Source: Flavobacteriaceae bacterium | Lineage (GTDB): Bacteria > Bacteroidota > Bacteroidia > Flavobacteriales > Flavobacteriaceae | DNA: 8,481 nucleotides | Direction: 5' to 3' | Assembly (NCBI GenBank): GCA_016763715.1 | Contig: JAESTG010000307.1 | Location: 1 to 8,481 of the forward strand | In this document: positions 1 to 6,190 of the stretch, in pieces | Layout: every line of letters begins with the position of its first letter | Position numbering within the stretch: position 1 is the stretch's first letter | Made by a program: the position numbers and the translations under genes | Notes under the pieces: generated by a model | Database searches by the model: none | Told to the model about the DNA's origin: nothing | Seen by the model: the letters and a program-made list of their open reading frames with translations, nothing else

Positions 1-266
1 ATAAGGAGTTCTTTTTGTTCGTGATTTACTTTCTCTACAAATCCATTTTTGAGTTCTATTCTATTTCTCTTCCAGAAATAGTCTTCATAGGGTTTTGTGT
101 GTTCATATTTCATGTGACCCATGTAAATATACATGAGGGCAGTACGAGAAAAGAAGTGATCTGTTTCTGCCGAAATAATGGTAATTCGGTTGTCTGAAAG
201 CTTTCGAATATGTCGGGCGGTGGTAACTCCCGAGATTCCGTTGCCAATAATAACAATATGCTCCAT
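1..266 (-). CDS. FAD/NAD(P)-dependent oxidoreductase, N-terminal part (runs off the left edge)
   Basis: An open frame read from ATG at 266-264 down to base 1 gives 88 codons without a stop; the rest of the gene lies outside the window. The protein begins MEHIVIIGNGISGVTTARHI, a classic beta-alpha-beta dinucleotide-binding fold with the GxGxxG fingerprint at residues 8-13 (GNGISG), followed by a second strand (ITIISAE, about 28-34) ending in the acidic residue expected to contact the ribose of FAD. The segment FFSRTALMYIYMG (about 38-50) resembles the FAD-binding region of pyridine-nucleotide-disulfide-type oxidoreductases and NDH-2-like proteins. There is no signal peptide, so it is probably cytoplasmic or peripheral at the inner membrane. 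It is divergent from the DUF547 gene at 512 and shares its upstream region. The electron acceptor cannot be told from this fragment. Start choice: this is the first ATG in frame and gives the exact N-terminus typical of the fold. Confidence 0.85.
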   Translation of the reverse strand, partial: MEHIVIIGNGISGVTTARHIRKLSDNRITIISAETDHFFSRTALMYIYMGHMKYEHTKPYEDYFWKRNRIELKNGFVEKVNHEQKELL

Positions 267-281
267 ATTTTTTTGGTTGAA

Positions 282-317
282 ACATTCTTATGCTAGATAG
301 TGTATATATAAGAATGT
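282..317. promoter_or_regulatory. Perfect 10-bp inverted repeat, candidate operator
   Basis: ACATTCTTAT at 282-291 is the exact reverse complement of ATAAGAATGT at 308-317, with 16 bases between them. The dyad lies 16 to 51 bases upstream of the minus-strand oxidoreductase start, inside its leader or promoter. The arm spacing (centres 26 bases apart, about two and a half helix turns) suits a dimeric regulator as well as an RNA hairpin. It has no T-tract typical of a terminator. The regulator is not identifiable. Confidence 0.35.
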
Positions 318-407
318 ACTGTGGTTACCTTAATTAGGTTATTCTGTCGTTACGAAAGTTACGAACATTACAATTAATTGGATTTTCCATAAGAATAATT
401 TTTTTTT

Positions 408-438
408 CACTTCGGAAGTGTTGATATCACTAATTTTG
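408..438 (+). promoter_or_regulatory. Candidate -7 box with adjoining palindromes, upstream of the 512 gene
   Basis: TAATTTTG at 431-438 matches the Bacteroidota -7 consensus TAnnTTTG exactly and would give a leader of roughly 65-70 bases before the ATG at 512. No TTTG or TTG -33 element is present at the usual 17-23 base spacing. That position is instead occupied by a palindrome, CACTTC-G-GAAGTG (408-420), and a second palindrome TGATATCA (422-429) directly abuts the -7 box. A promoter with a poor -33 element overlapped by dyads would fit an activator- or repressor-controlled promoter, but this is inference. Confidence 0.3.
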
Positions 439-511
439 TATAATATTTTTTTAACGCTCGTGTAAGTAACCCTAAAGGTACTTCGACTTAGCCAACATCA
501 AAACTTGGATA

Positions 512-1228
512 ATGAAAAAACTAATTATACTTACAGTAACTATTTTGTCGCTAGGCTTATCTCAAAGCTCCGCACAGTCGTTACAAGGATTCTTTGATGA
601 AGCAGACGCTGTGTTTACAACTTATGTTTCGAATGGAAAAGTAGATTATAAAGCTCTAAAAAGTAACCCTTCAAAATTAAATACAGCACTTACAACAGCC
701 AAGCAAGCAAATGTTTCTGTAGATAATGTGAAAGAGTATCAAGCTTTTTGGATTAATGCTTACAATCTTTCTGTTATAAAGGGAATTGTAGATAATTACC
801 CGATAAAATCTCCTTTGGATAAAAAAGGGTTTTTTGACAAAATTAAATATGAATTGGGAGGCACAAAGATTACCCTCAATGATATTGAAAACAAAAAACT
901 ACGCGCTAAATTTGGTGATGCACGATTCCATTTTGTATTGGTATGCGGCGCAGTTGGATGTCCTCCGCTTATAGGAAAAGCGTTCACTGCTTCAACCTTG
1001 GAACAGTTATTAGAGCAGCAAACAATAAAAGCATTGAACAATAGTTCTTTCATAAAGGTTTCTGGTAAGAAAGTTGTTTTCTCGGAAATTTTTAAATGGT
1101 ATAAAGAGGATTTTGTTAAAGGAGGACAGACTGAAATTGATTTTCTCAATACCTATCGAAAAGAAAAAGTTCCAAAAGATGCCAAAGTAACATACTACTC
1201 GTACGATTGGCGTCTTAATTCAAAATAA
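512..1228 (+). CDS. DUF547-family periplasmic protein, paralogue 1
   Basis: A 238-residue protein with a cleavable signal peptide (about residues 1-21, ending SSA-QS), so it is exported to the periplasm or beyond. It is not a lipoprotein, since there is no lipobox cysteine. The mature part carries the DUF547 (PF04784) landmarks: VDYKAL (44-49), FWINAYNLSVIKGI (79-92), NYPIKS (95-100), LNDIEN (122-127), the central ARFHFVLVCGAVGCPPL block (137-153) with Cys145 and Cys150, FKWYKEDF (194-201) and a C-terminal YDWRLN (231-236). The biochemical activity of DUF547 is unknown to me. The invariant Cys-x4-Cys-Pro segment suggests a structural or metal/redox role, which is inference. It has two paralogues on the opposite strand (5382-6188 and 6191-7054), which are lipoproteins. 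A 167-base gap separates it from the next gene, so it may be transcribed on its own. The start at 512 is the first ATG and gives an intact signal peptide. Confidence 0.9.
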   Translation: MKKLIILTVTILSLGLSQSSAQSLQGFFDEADAVFTTYVSNGKVDYKALKSNPSKLNTALTTAKQANVSVDNVKEYQAFWINAYNLSVIKGIVDNYPIKSPLDKKGFFDKIKYELGGTKITLNDIENKKLRAKFGDARFHFVLVCGAVGCPPLIGKAFTASTLEQLLEQQTIKALNNSSFIKVSGKKVVFSEIFKWYKEDFVKGGQTEIDFLNTYRKEKVPKDAKVTYYSYDWRLNSK

Positions 1229-1240
1229 AATATAAACAGT

Positions 1241-1280
1241 CTTCCCAGCTTGTCGAAGCATTCCCCAAGATTCGGCAGGC
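1241..1280. repeat. GC-rich imperfect hairpin, possible degenerate dispersed intergenic repeat
   Basis: In an otherwise AT-rich gap, GCTTGTCGAA at 1248-1257 can pair with TTCGGCAGGC at 1271-1280 over 10 positions (8 Watson-Crick and 2 G-U), leaving a 13-base loop. The core AGCTTGTCGAAG resembles short dispersed repeats (CTGAGCTTGTCGAAG-type) that I remember from many bacterial intergenic regions, including Flavobacteriia. There is no T-tract on either side, so an intrinsic terminator is unlikely. The rest of the 1229-1395 gap holds only a weak TACTTTAT (1343-1350) that could serve as a -7 box for the next gene. Confidence 0.35.
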
Positions 1281-1395
1281 AGTGGAGGCACTAGTTACAG
1301 TCAATTTACTGGCGTGTTAAGAACATCTATCAATATTTTAAATACTTTATATTAATACCCTCTTGGCGAAAGGCTAAAGAGTAAAACCAAAACAC

Positions 1396-2307
1396 ATGAA
1401 TATTTCAAAAAAAATAATTACAACAGGATTACTTTGTCTTGCATTTACCATAGGAATGGCTCAAGATGAAGAAGAAGAAACGGGAGGTTCGGTGATTCAA
1501 ACGCTAACACCTTCCAAGTTAATCTCTAAGGGACAGTACGATATTAAATGGTTTAACAATCTTTATACTCAAACCGAAAGTACATTTAGTGACGGGAAAG
1601 AGCCGCGACAAACATTTTTTACATCCACTTTGGAAGGGTACACTGGAATAAGTGATAATAATCGTGTGAATGTGGGACTAATTCTTGAGTTTAGAAGCAA
1701 TGTAGTTGCAAACAGAAATGCTTTGGATGTATTTAGTTTTGATGGAGAAGATGGAACGGCCAGAAGTGGACTAACTTCGATTGCGCCATCGGTGAAATTT
1801 GTGCCGTTTAGTTCGGTGAATAACTTCTCTATTCAGTCTTCATTTTTTATCCCATTGGTAGATAATGAAGTGGAGAATGGAGTGTTCTTGGATCAAAAGG
1901 GATTCACTTGGCAAAATAGATTCTTTTATGACTATACGTTTTCAGGAAATGACTTTCAATTGTTTGCTGAATTAAGTTCTGAATTCCATTTTGGAGATGA
2001 AGCTAGTTTTAACGACAACGGAATCCAGACCGAAGGAAGCTTTGCAAATAATAGTTTGAGTCTTACGCCGGGTGTATTTATAAGCTATTTTCCATCGTCA
2101 AAGTTTACCATCCTTGCATTGGTACAACATTCTCAGCGAATTGATCTCGGAAACGAATTTGAACAAGATTTTACAGCCGTAGGTGGTGGTGCAAAATACC
2201 AACTTACAGACGAACTCAATATTGAGGCATTATATACCAACTTTGTTAGAGGGAATAATACAGGGTTAGGAGAAACTTTTAATATCGGTTTAAGAGTGGT
2301 GCTTTAA
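1396..2307 (+). CDS. Putative outer-membrane beta-barrel protein
   Basis: A 303-residue protein with a clear signal peptide (residues 1-22, ending GMA-Q). The mature N-terminus is strikingly acidic (DEEEETGG, about 24-31). The remainder is built from alternating polar/hydrophobic stretches rich in aromatic residues and turns. Examples are QYDIKWFNNLYTQTES, NRVNVGLILEFRSN, FQLFAELSSEFHFG, LSLTPGVFISYFPSSKFTIL, and the final strand FNIGLRVVL. This is the pattern of an outer-membrane beta-barrel of about 12 strands, broadly like the MetA-pathway/putative transporter barrels, but I do not recognise the family or substrate. The C-terminus ends in a hydrophobic residue (Leu) rather than Phe. It sits 34 bases before the glycosidase gene, so the two are probably cotranscribed, which suggests a role in the same envelope process. 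The ATG is the first in frame and gives a complete signal peptide. Confidence 0.75.
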   Translation: MNISKKIITTGLLCLAFTIGMAQDEEEETGGSVIQTLTPSKLISKGQYDIKWFNNLYTQTESTFSDGKEPRQTFFTSTLEGYTGISDNNRVNVGLILEFRSNVVANRNALDVFSFDGEDGTARSGLTSIAPSVKFVPFSSVNNFSIQSSFFIPLVDNEVENGVFLDQKGFTWQNRFFYDYTFSGNDFQLFAELSSEFHFGDEASFNDNGIQTEGSFANNSLSLTPGVFISYFPSSKFTILALVQHSQRIDLGNEFEQDFTAVGGGAKYQLTDELNIEALYTNFVRGNNTGLGETFNIGLRVVL

Positions 2308-2341
2308 TAAAATAGTTACATTGGCAGTATAAAAAACTGAA

Positions 2342-3364
2342 ATGAAGTTTCAATTTGCCTTTTTACTCATGTTTTTTCCAATTGTAATTGGTTGCTCTCA
2401 GAAAAGCACTAATAATGTTCCTTTAATGGTGAATGGGATTAGTTTTGTTGCAGCACCAAATCCCGCGCAGCAAGTTCATGTGGATGCTGTTCTCAACGTT
2501 AATGCCAACTATGCCGCTGTGATGCCATTTGGATTTATAAGAGATTTGGCTACACCAGAGATTGTATTTGATACAGAAAGGCAGTGGTTTGGCGAAACTA
2601 AGGCTGGAGCCAAACAGTACATAGAAGTGCTACATGGCAATCAGCTAAAGGTAATGATGAAACCACAAATTTGGATATGGCGAGGTGAGTTTACTGGCTA
2701 TTTGAAAATGAATAGCGAGGAAGAATGGAAAACGTTGGAAGATTCATATAGAAAATTCATTATGGCGTATGTTAAATTGGCGCACGAATTGAATGTTGAG
2801 ATTTTCTGTATTGGCACTGAGTTGGAACAGTTTATAGTGAATAGACCGGGATATTGGAATGGTCTTATTTCAGAAATAAAAACTATTTATAAAGGTAAAC
2901 TAACTTATGCGGCCAATTGGGACGAGTACAAAAGAGTACCGTTTTGGAAGGAATTAGATTTTATTGGGGTGGATGCGTATTTCCCGATTTCTGAAAATCA
3001 GACACCTACTGTAGAGGATGCCAAATTGGGTTGGCAACAGTGGAAAGAGGAATTGAAGAGCGTTTCAGAAAGAGAAAATAAAAAAATATTGTTTACTGAA
3101 TATGGTTACCGAAGTGTTGATTTTGCTGGAAACGAACCTTGGAAGAGCAATCGTGACATGACAGAAGTTAATCTTGAAGCACAGACCAATCTAACCCAAG
3201 GACTTTTCGATGAGGTTTATAGAGAAAGTTGGTATGCAGGAGGGTTTATTTGGAAATGGTATCTTAATCATGGTAAATCTGGTGGAGAGGATAACTCTCG
3301 CTTTACACCACAAAACAAGCCCGCTGAAATATTAATTCGAGAACATTTTAGAACCAACAATTGA
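2342..3364 (+). CDS. GH113-like TIM-barrel glycoside hydrolase, lipoprotein
   Basis: A 340-residue protein with a lipoprotein signal (residues 1-17, VIGC with acylated Cys18), so it is anchored in the membrane, probably the outer membrane. The catalytic part is a clan GH-A TIM barrel most like family GH113 (beta-mannanase-like). Visible landmarks are VNGISF (30-35, strand 1), KVMMKPQIWIWRGEF (103-117), FCIGTELEQF (155-164) with Glu160 as the likely acid/base on strand 4, LDFIGVDAYFPI (205-216), ILFTEYGYRS (249-258) with Glu253 as the likely nucleophile on strand 7, and GGFIWKWYLNHG (300-311) for strand 8. Both catalytic glutamates are present, so it should be active on a glycan, but the substrate cannot be read off; mannan is only the family's best-known one. 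Its stop codon overlaps the start of the next gene in TTGA, implying translational coupling to the Omp85-type barrel. Confidence 0.8.
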   Translation: MKFQFAFLLMFFPIVIGCSQKSTNNVPLMVNGISFVAAPNPAQQVHVDAVLNVNANYAAVMPFGFIRDLATPEIVFDTERQWFGETKAGAKQYIEVLHGNQLKVMMKPQIWIWRGEFTGYLKMNSEEEWKTLEDSYRKFIMAYVKLAHELNVEIFCIGTELEQFIVNRPGYWNGLISEIKTIYKGKLTYAANWDEYKRVPFWKELDFIGVDAYFPISENQTPTVEDAKLGWQQWKEELKSVSERENKKILFTEYGYRSVDFAGNEPWKSNRDMTEVNLEAQTNLTQGLFDEVYRESWYAGGFIWKWYLNHGKSGGEDNSRFTPQNKPAEILIREHFRTNN

Positions 3365-4614
3365 AACTACTTGCCTACATAGCCATCCTTTTTTTTTGTG
3401 GAAGCAGTTTTGCGCAACATATTACAGAAGTATCTATTCAGGATAATAAAAAAACTAAGACAGGATTTCTTCGAAAAATTACGAATGTCAAGGAGGGTGA
3501 GAAGTTAGACTCTACAGTCTTGGAGCAAGATATTGTACGTATTAAACGATTGCCAGGTATTGCACATGCTTATTATCAGGTAAACCAAAAAGATGATGGA
3601 AATTTTCAAGTAGTGTATGGTGTAGAGGAGAATTTTACCATTATCCCTTCTGCCAATGTTTTTACTACAAACGATGATGAGTTTGCTTATCGATTGGGCC
3701 TTTTTGAGTTTAATGTTCTTGGTCAGGGAATTGTATTTGGAGGAAGTTTTCAACGGGATATTTATAATTCATATGGCATCAATTTTAGAGCACCATATCT
3801 ATTCAGCAAGAAATTTGGAATTGCTCTTAATCACAATAATTTGACTACACTTGAGCCAGTTTTCTTTGACAATACTACGGCCGATTATAAATACAATAAT
3901 ACCTCTTATGAAGTGTTAGGATTGTATGAATTCAATTTTAATCACCGTATTGAGTTGGGGGTTAATTTTTTCACAGAAGATTATGAATACATCAGTGGCG
4001 CGACCAATCCGAATGTTCCACAAGAGCTACTTGTTGATAAGATGTTGTACAAATTGTATTACGAATACAACAATGTAGAAAGTTACTATCAATATCGTGA
4101 TGGATTTAAAAGTAGTTTTAATTTTCAATACGTAATTAGTACCGATGAATCCCTGCCTGAATTTTTAATTGGGTTTAATGACTTTGTTTACTACGATCGC
4201 ATTGGCGAAAAAGGTAATTGGGCTAGCCGATTAAGGTTGGGTATTGCGTCAAACAATGACTCTCCCTTTGCTCCCTTTGCTGTGGACAATAACTTAAATG
4301 TTCGAGGAGTGGGAAATGCCATTGATAGGGGTACAGCAGCCATCGTGTTAAACACAGAGTATCGGCATACGCTCTACGAGAAAAACTGGTTCGTTTTACA
4401 AGGAAATGTATTTGTGGATGGAGGCAGCTGGCGTAACCCTGGTGGTGATTTTAGTGATTTTGTTGATAGTAAGAACCTGCGCATATATCCAGGTGTGGGA
4501 GTTCGTTTTATTCATAAGCGCATTTTTAATACCGTCTTTCGAATTGATTATGGCTACGGAATCACCAAGGACGCCACGAATGGTTTTGTCTTTGGAATTG
4601 GACAATATTTTTAA
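3361..4614 (+). CDS. Single-POTRA Omp85-type outer-membrane barrel protein
   Basis: A 417-residue protein with a signal peptide (residues 1-18, ending SFA-QH). Residues about 20-92 (from ITEVSIQDN through VEENFT) look like one POTRA domain, including the typical KEGEKLDSTVLEQDIVRIKRL helix and a GNFQVVYGVEE final strand. From about 93 onward come barrel strands, with the Omp85-like NVRGVG signature (313-318, equivalent to the VRGF/Y motif of strand-6 loops), NTEYRHTL (331-338), VFVDGGSWR (350-358) and a C-terminal GIGQYF ending in the Phe typical of BAM substrates. It is far shorter than BamA (five POTRAs), so it is more like the small BamA/TamA-related or patatin-less Omp85 proteins of Bacteroidota. 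It probably inserts or exports something at the outer membrane. The TTG start at 3361 is chosen because it overlaps the upstream stop (TTGA), no other start precedes the signal peptide, and using any later start would delete it. A run of nine T lies at 3389-3397 inside the signal-peptide codons. Confidence 0.8.
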   Translation: MKLLAYIAILFFCGSSFAQHITEVSIQDNKKTKTGFLRKITNVKEGEKLDSTVLEQDIVRIKRLPGIAHAYYQVNQKDDGNFQVVYGVEENFTIIPSANVFTTNDDEFAYRLGLFEFNVLGQGIVFGGSFQRDIYNSYGINFRAPYLFSKKFGIALNHNNLTTLEPVFFDNTTADYKYNNTSYEVLGLYEFNFNHRIELGVNFFTEDYEYISGATNPNVPQELLVDKMLYKLYYEYNNVESYYQYRDGFKSSFNFQYVISTDESLPEFLIGFNDFVYYDRIGEKGNWASRLRLGIASNNDSPFAPFAVDNNLNVRGVGNAIDRGTAAIVLNTEYRHTLYEKNWFVLQGNVFVDGGSWRNPGGDFSDFVDSKNLRIYPGVGVRFIHKRIFNTVFRIDYGYGITKDATNGFVFGIGQYF

Positions 4615-4629
4615 GAACATCTAGATTAT

Positions 4630-4673
4630 ATACATTGTAAAAATCACATTCTTACCATTAAGAAGCAATGTAT
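4630..4673. terminator. Nested inverted repeat between convergent genes, candidate bidirectional terminator
   Basis: Outer arms ATACATTG (4630-4637) and CAATGTAT (4666-4673) enclose a perfect inner hairpin TTCTTA-CCAT-TAAGAA (4649-4664). The sequence downstream of the right arm is T-rich (TATTTTTGG), which suits termination of the rightward transcript coming off the barrel gene that ends at 4614. The structure overlaps the last codons of the leftward glycosyltransferase (stop at 4658). The stems are AT-rich and the outer stem has an asymmetric 11-versus-1 internal loop, so it is weak. Confidence 0.4.
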
Positions 4674-5362
4674 TTTTGGTAATAATCACTTAAATTTTCT
4701 GCTGAAGCTCCAAACATTTTCTTCAGGTGAATCACGCTGAAGTGATACTGTAGTTTCATGGTCCCGTTTTGTTTGTATTTTCTCGCTGAAGTGGTCACAT
4801 AACCTTTCATTACAACAAATTTGTAGCTGTTGTAAACTCGACTAATGAATTCACAATCTTCATAAATAATATAAGATTCTGTATAGCCCTGCAATTGGTC
4901 AAATGCTTCTTTTGTAATGAACAATGACTGATCTCCACCTCGACAAAATTTATAATTAAATTGCGTAAACCACTGTGAGAATTTTAGCATGGGATGATTG
5001 CTGTCAAATCTCATTCTGAAACTTCCTGCCTTAGCTCCATCTTTAAGAGCGGATATGATAAACATGTCAAAGTTTTTGGGAGGAAAAGAATCGGCATGTA
5101 GAAAATATAGGGTTTGTCCAGATGATTTTTTGGCGCCAACGTTCATTTGTTTGGCACGCCCCTTTTCAGAAGTTATTAAAAAAATATTGAGACTACTTTT
5201 TTTTAAAAAATTGTTTACTAAATCTATTGTTCCATCAGTGCTTCCTCCATCCACTACAATAATTTCCGAAACATTTTGAGGAGAGCCCTTCTTAGAAAGA
5301 TGGGATAGTAACTTCAAGATAGTTTGAGATTCGTTTAAAACAGGGATGATGATAGAAATCAT
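4658..5362 (-). CDS. Family 2 glycosyltransferase, TIGR04283 type (arsenosugar biosynthesis)
   Basis: A 234-residue cytoplasmic GT-A glycosyltransferase. Motifs in order: SIIIPVLNE (3-11), EIIVVDGGSTDGT (33-45, nucleotide binding), EKGRAKQMNVGA (66-77), LYFLHADSFPP (85-95, the acidic metal-binding site is HAD-S rather than a plain DxD), KAGSFRMRFD (111-120), FCRGGDQSLF (139-148), YIIYEDCEFISRV (164-176) and VTTSARKY (189-196). The GRAxQMNxGA, LHADS, GDQSLF and ED-EF-R combination is what I know from TIGR04283, first described as rSAM/selenodomain-associated transferase 2 and now named arsenosugar biosynthesis glycosyltransferase. In that pathway ArsS attaches the 5'-deoxyadenosyl group to a dimethylarsenic compound and glycosyltransferases later add the sugar aglycone; the precise step for this protein is not settled. 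Its length fits the family. It is 19 bases downstream of a DUF547 gene and probably the last gene of the leftward operon. Confidence 0.85.
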   Translation of the reverse strand: MISIIIPVLNESQTILKLLSHLSKKGSPQNVSEIIVVDGGSTDGTIDLVNNFLKKSSLNIFLITSEKGRAKQMNVGAKKSSGQTLYFLHADSFPPKNFDMFIISALKDGAKAGSFRMRFDSNHPMLKFSQWFTQFNYKFCRGGDQSLFITKEAFDQLQGYTESYIIYEDCEFISRVYNSYKFVVMKGYVTTSARKYKQNGTMKLQYHFSVIHLKKMFGASAENLSDYYQKYIAS

Positions 5363-5381
5363 GAGGTAAATATAGTAAAAC

Positions 5382-6188
5382 CTAGGGTTGTTGTTCGTTC
5401 AAATTCCAGTTGTACTCAAGGTATTTTAGAGATGCGTTTTTGTCTATTTTTTTAGTGAGGTATTGGTTTATATAGCCAATAACATTTGTCTCTCCATTTA
5501 CTTTATAATCTTTGGCGTACCAATCGAAAATAGAAGATAGTTTTGGGTTATTAGCGGTAATATCATTTTTATCTCCATTGATGAATAGATTCGCAGCTTT
5601 GTCTAATTGTTCATTGATTTTTGCCGCAGTATAAGCTTCGTTTAGCAAATTAGGGCATGAAATTGAAGCGCAATTAATGGCGAAGTGTATTCGAGGTTCA
5701 TTCATTTTCCGAAGCACTCCGTTCTCAATTCCACCTAGGGAGAGATTGTTTTTCCCAATGGGAACTATACCTTTAGTCCAAGGCCCATTGATATCCTTAA
5801 TGCTTTTTACAGGATAGTTATCAAGGATGAGATTCACTGTGTAAGCGTTGTATAAATTGATATAAAAAGCCAATAATTCTTGTACACTCCACTGTTTATT
5901 GGGCTTTTGAGAAGAAAGCATTTTGAGGTAGTTGTCTAGTTTTTTTTTATCTTTTTGAAAGCCTTTGTAATTTACCAACCCTTCTACATTAACGTGTGTT
6001 TTCAATAATTGGTCCCATTGTGAATGGTCTAAGTTTACAGATGACTCTATTGTGGTAGATACTAGTGGCTTTTCTATCTTTTTCACAGGCTGTCCTTGAC
6101 TGCTAATTCCAGCAGCAGAGAATAGTGCGCAGCTTTGAAATGTAACTGTAATTAAACCAAACACTACTATTTTGAACACTAGATTCAT
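5382..6188 (-). CDS. DUF547-family lipoprotein, paralogue 2
   Basis: A 268-residue protein with a Bacteroidota-type lipoprotein signal (residues 1-19; FQSC with Cys20, a relaxed lipobox). A low-complexity linker (about 21-52) precedes the DUF547 domain. Landmarks are HSQWDQLLKTHVN (55-67), GLVNYKGF (70-77), FYINLYNAYTVNLIL (108-122), DNYPVKSI (123-130), IENGVLRKM (154-162), PRIHFAINCASISCPNL (165-181) with Cys173 and Cys178, FDWYAKDY (221-228) and YNWNLN (259-264). Compared with paralogue 1, Asn-Ala in the NAYN motif is replaced by Asn-Leu (NLYN) and the Cys-Pro-Pro by Cys-Pro-Asn. It starts only 2 bases after the stop of the next DUF547 gene, so the two are a translationally linked tandem pair, and it precedes the glycosyltransferase by 19 bases. 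The activity is unknown; the lipid anchor places it in the periplasm or at the outer membrane. A run of nine A (codons 81-83) lies in the coding strand. Confidence 0.9.
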   Translation of the reverse strand: MNLVFKIVVFGLITVTFQSCALFSAAGISSQGQPVKKIEKPLVSTTIESSVNLDHSQWDQLLKTHVNVEGLVNYKGFQKDKKKLDNYLKMLSSQKPNKQWSVQELLAFYINLYNAYTVNLILDNYPVKSIKDINGPWTKGIVPIGKNNLSLGGIENGVLRKMNEPRIHFAINCASISCPNLLNEAYTAAKINEQLDKAANLFINGDKNDITANNPKLSSIFDWYAKDYKVNGETNVIGYINQYLTKKIDKNASLKYLEYNWNLNEQQP

Positions 6189-6190
6189 AT

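Noticed and set aside
103..285. Minus-strand frame of 60 codons near the left edge
   Set aside because: It overlaps the true partial oxidoreductase in another frame; only the frame starting at 266 gives the GxGxxG nucleotide-binding fold.
408..420. CACTTCGGAAGTG as an intrinsic terminator
   Set aside because: The T-run precedes the stem on the plus strand and becomes an A-run after it on the minus strand, so neither strand has the required stem followed by T-tract.
796..1149. Minus-strand 117-codon frame
   Set aside because: Antisense shadow of DUF547 paralogue 1, with no recognisable domain.
5197..5210. T8A6 tract in the glycosyltransferase gene as a possible slippage or bend site
   Set aside because: The frame continues intact and such tracts are ordinary in lysine- and phenylalanine-rich AT-biased genes.
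4998..5279. Plus-strand 93-codon frame
   Set aside because: Antisense to the glycosyltransferase, which carries an unbroken set of family motifs.
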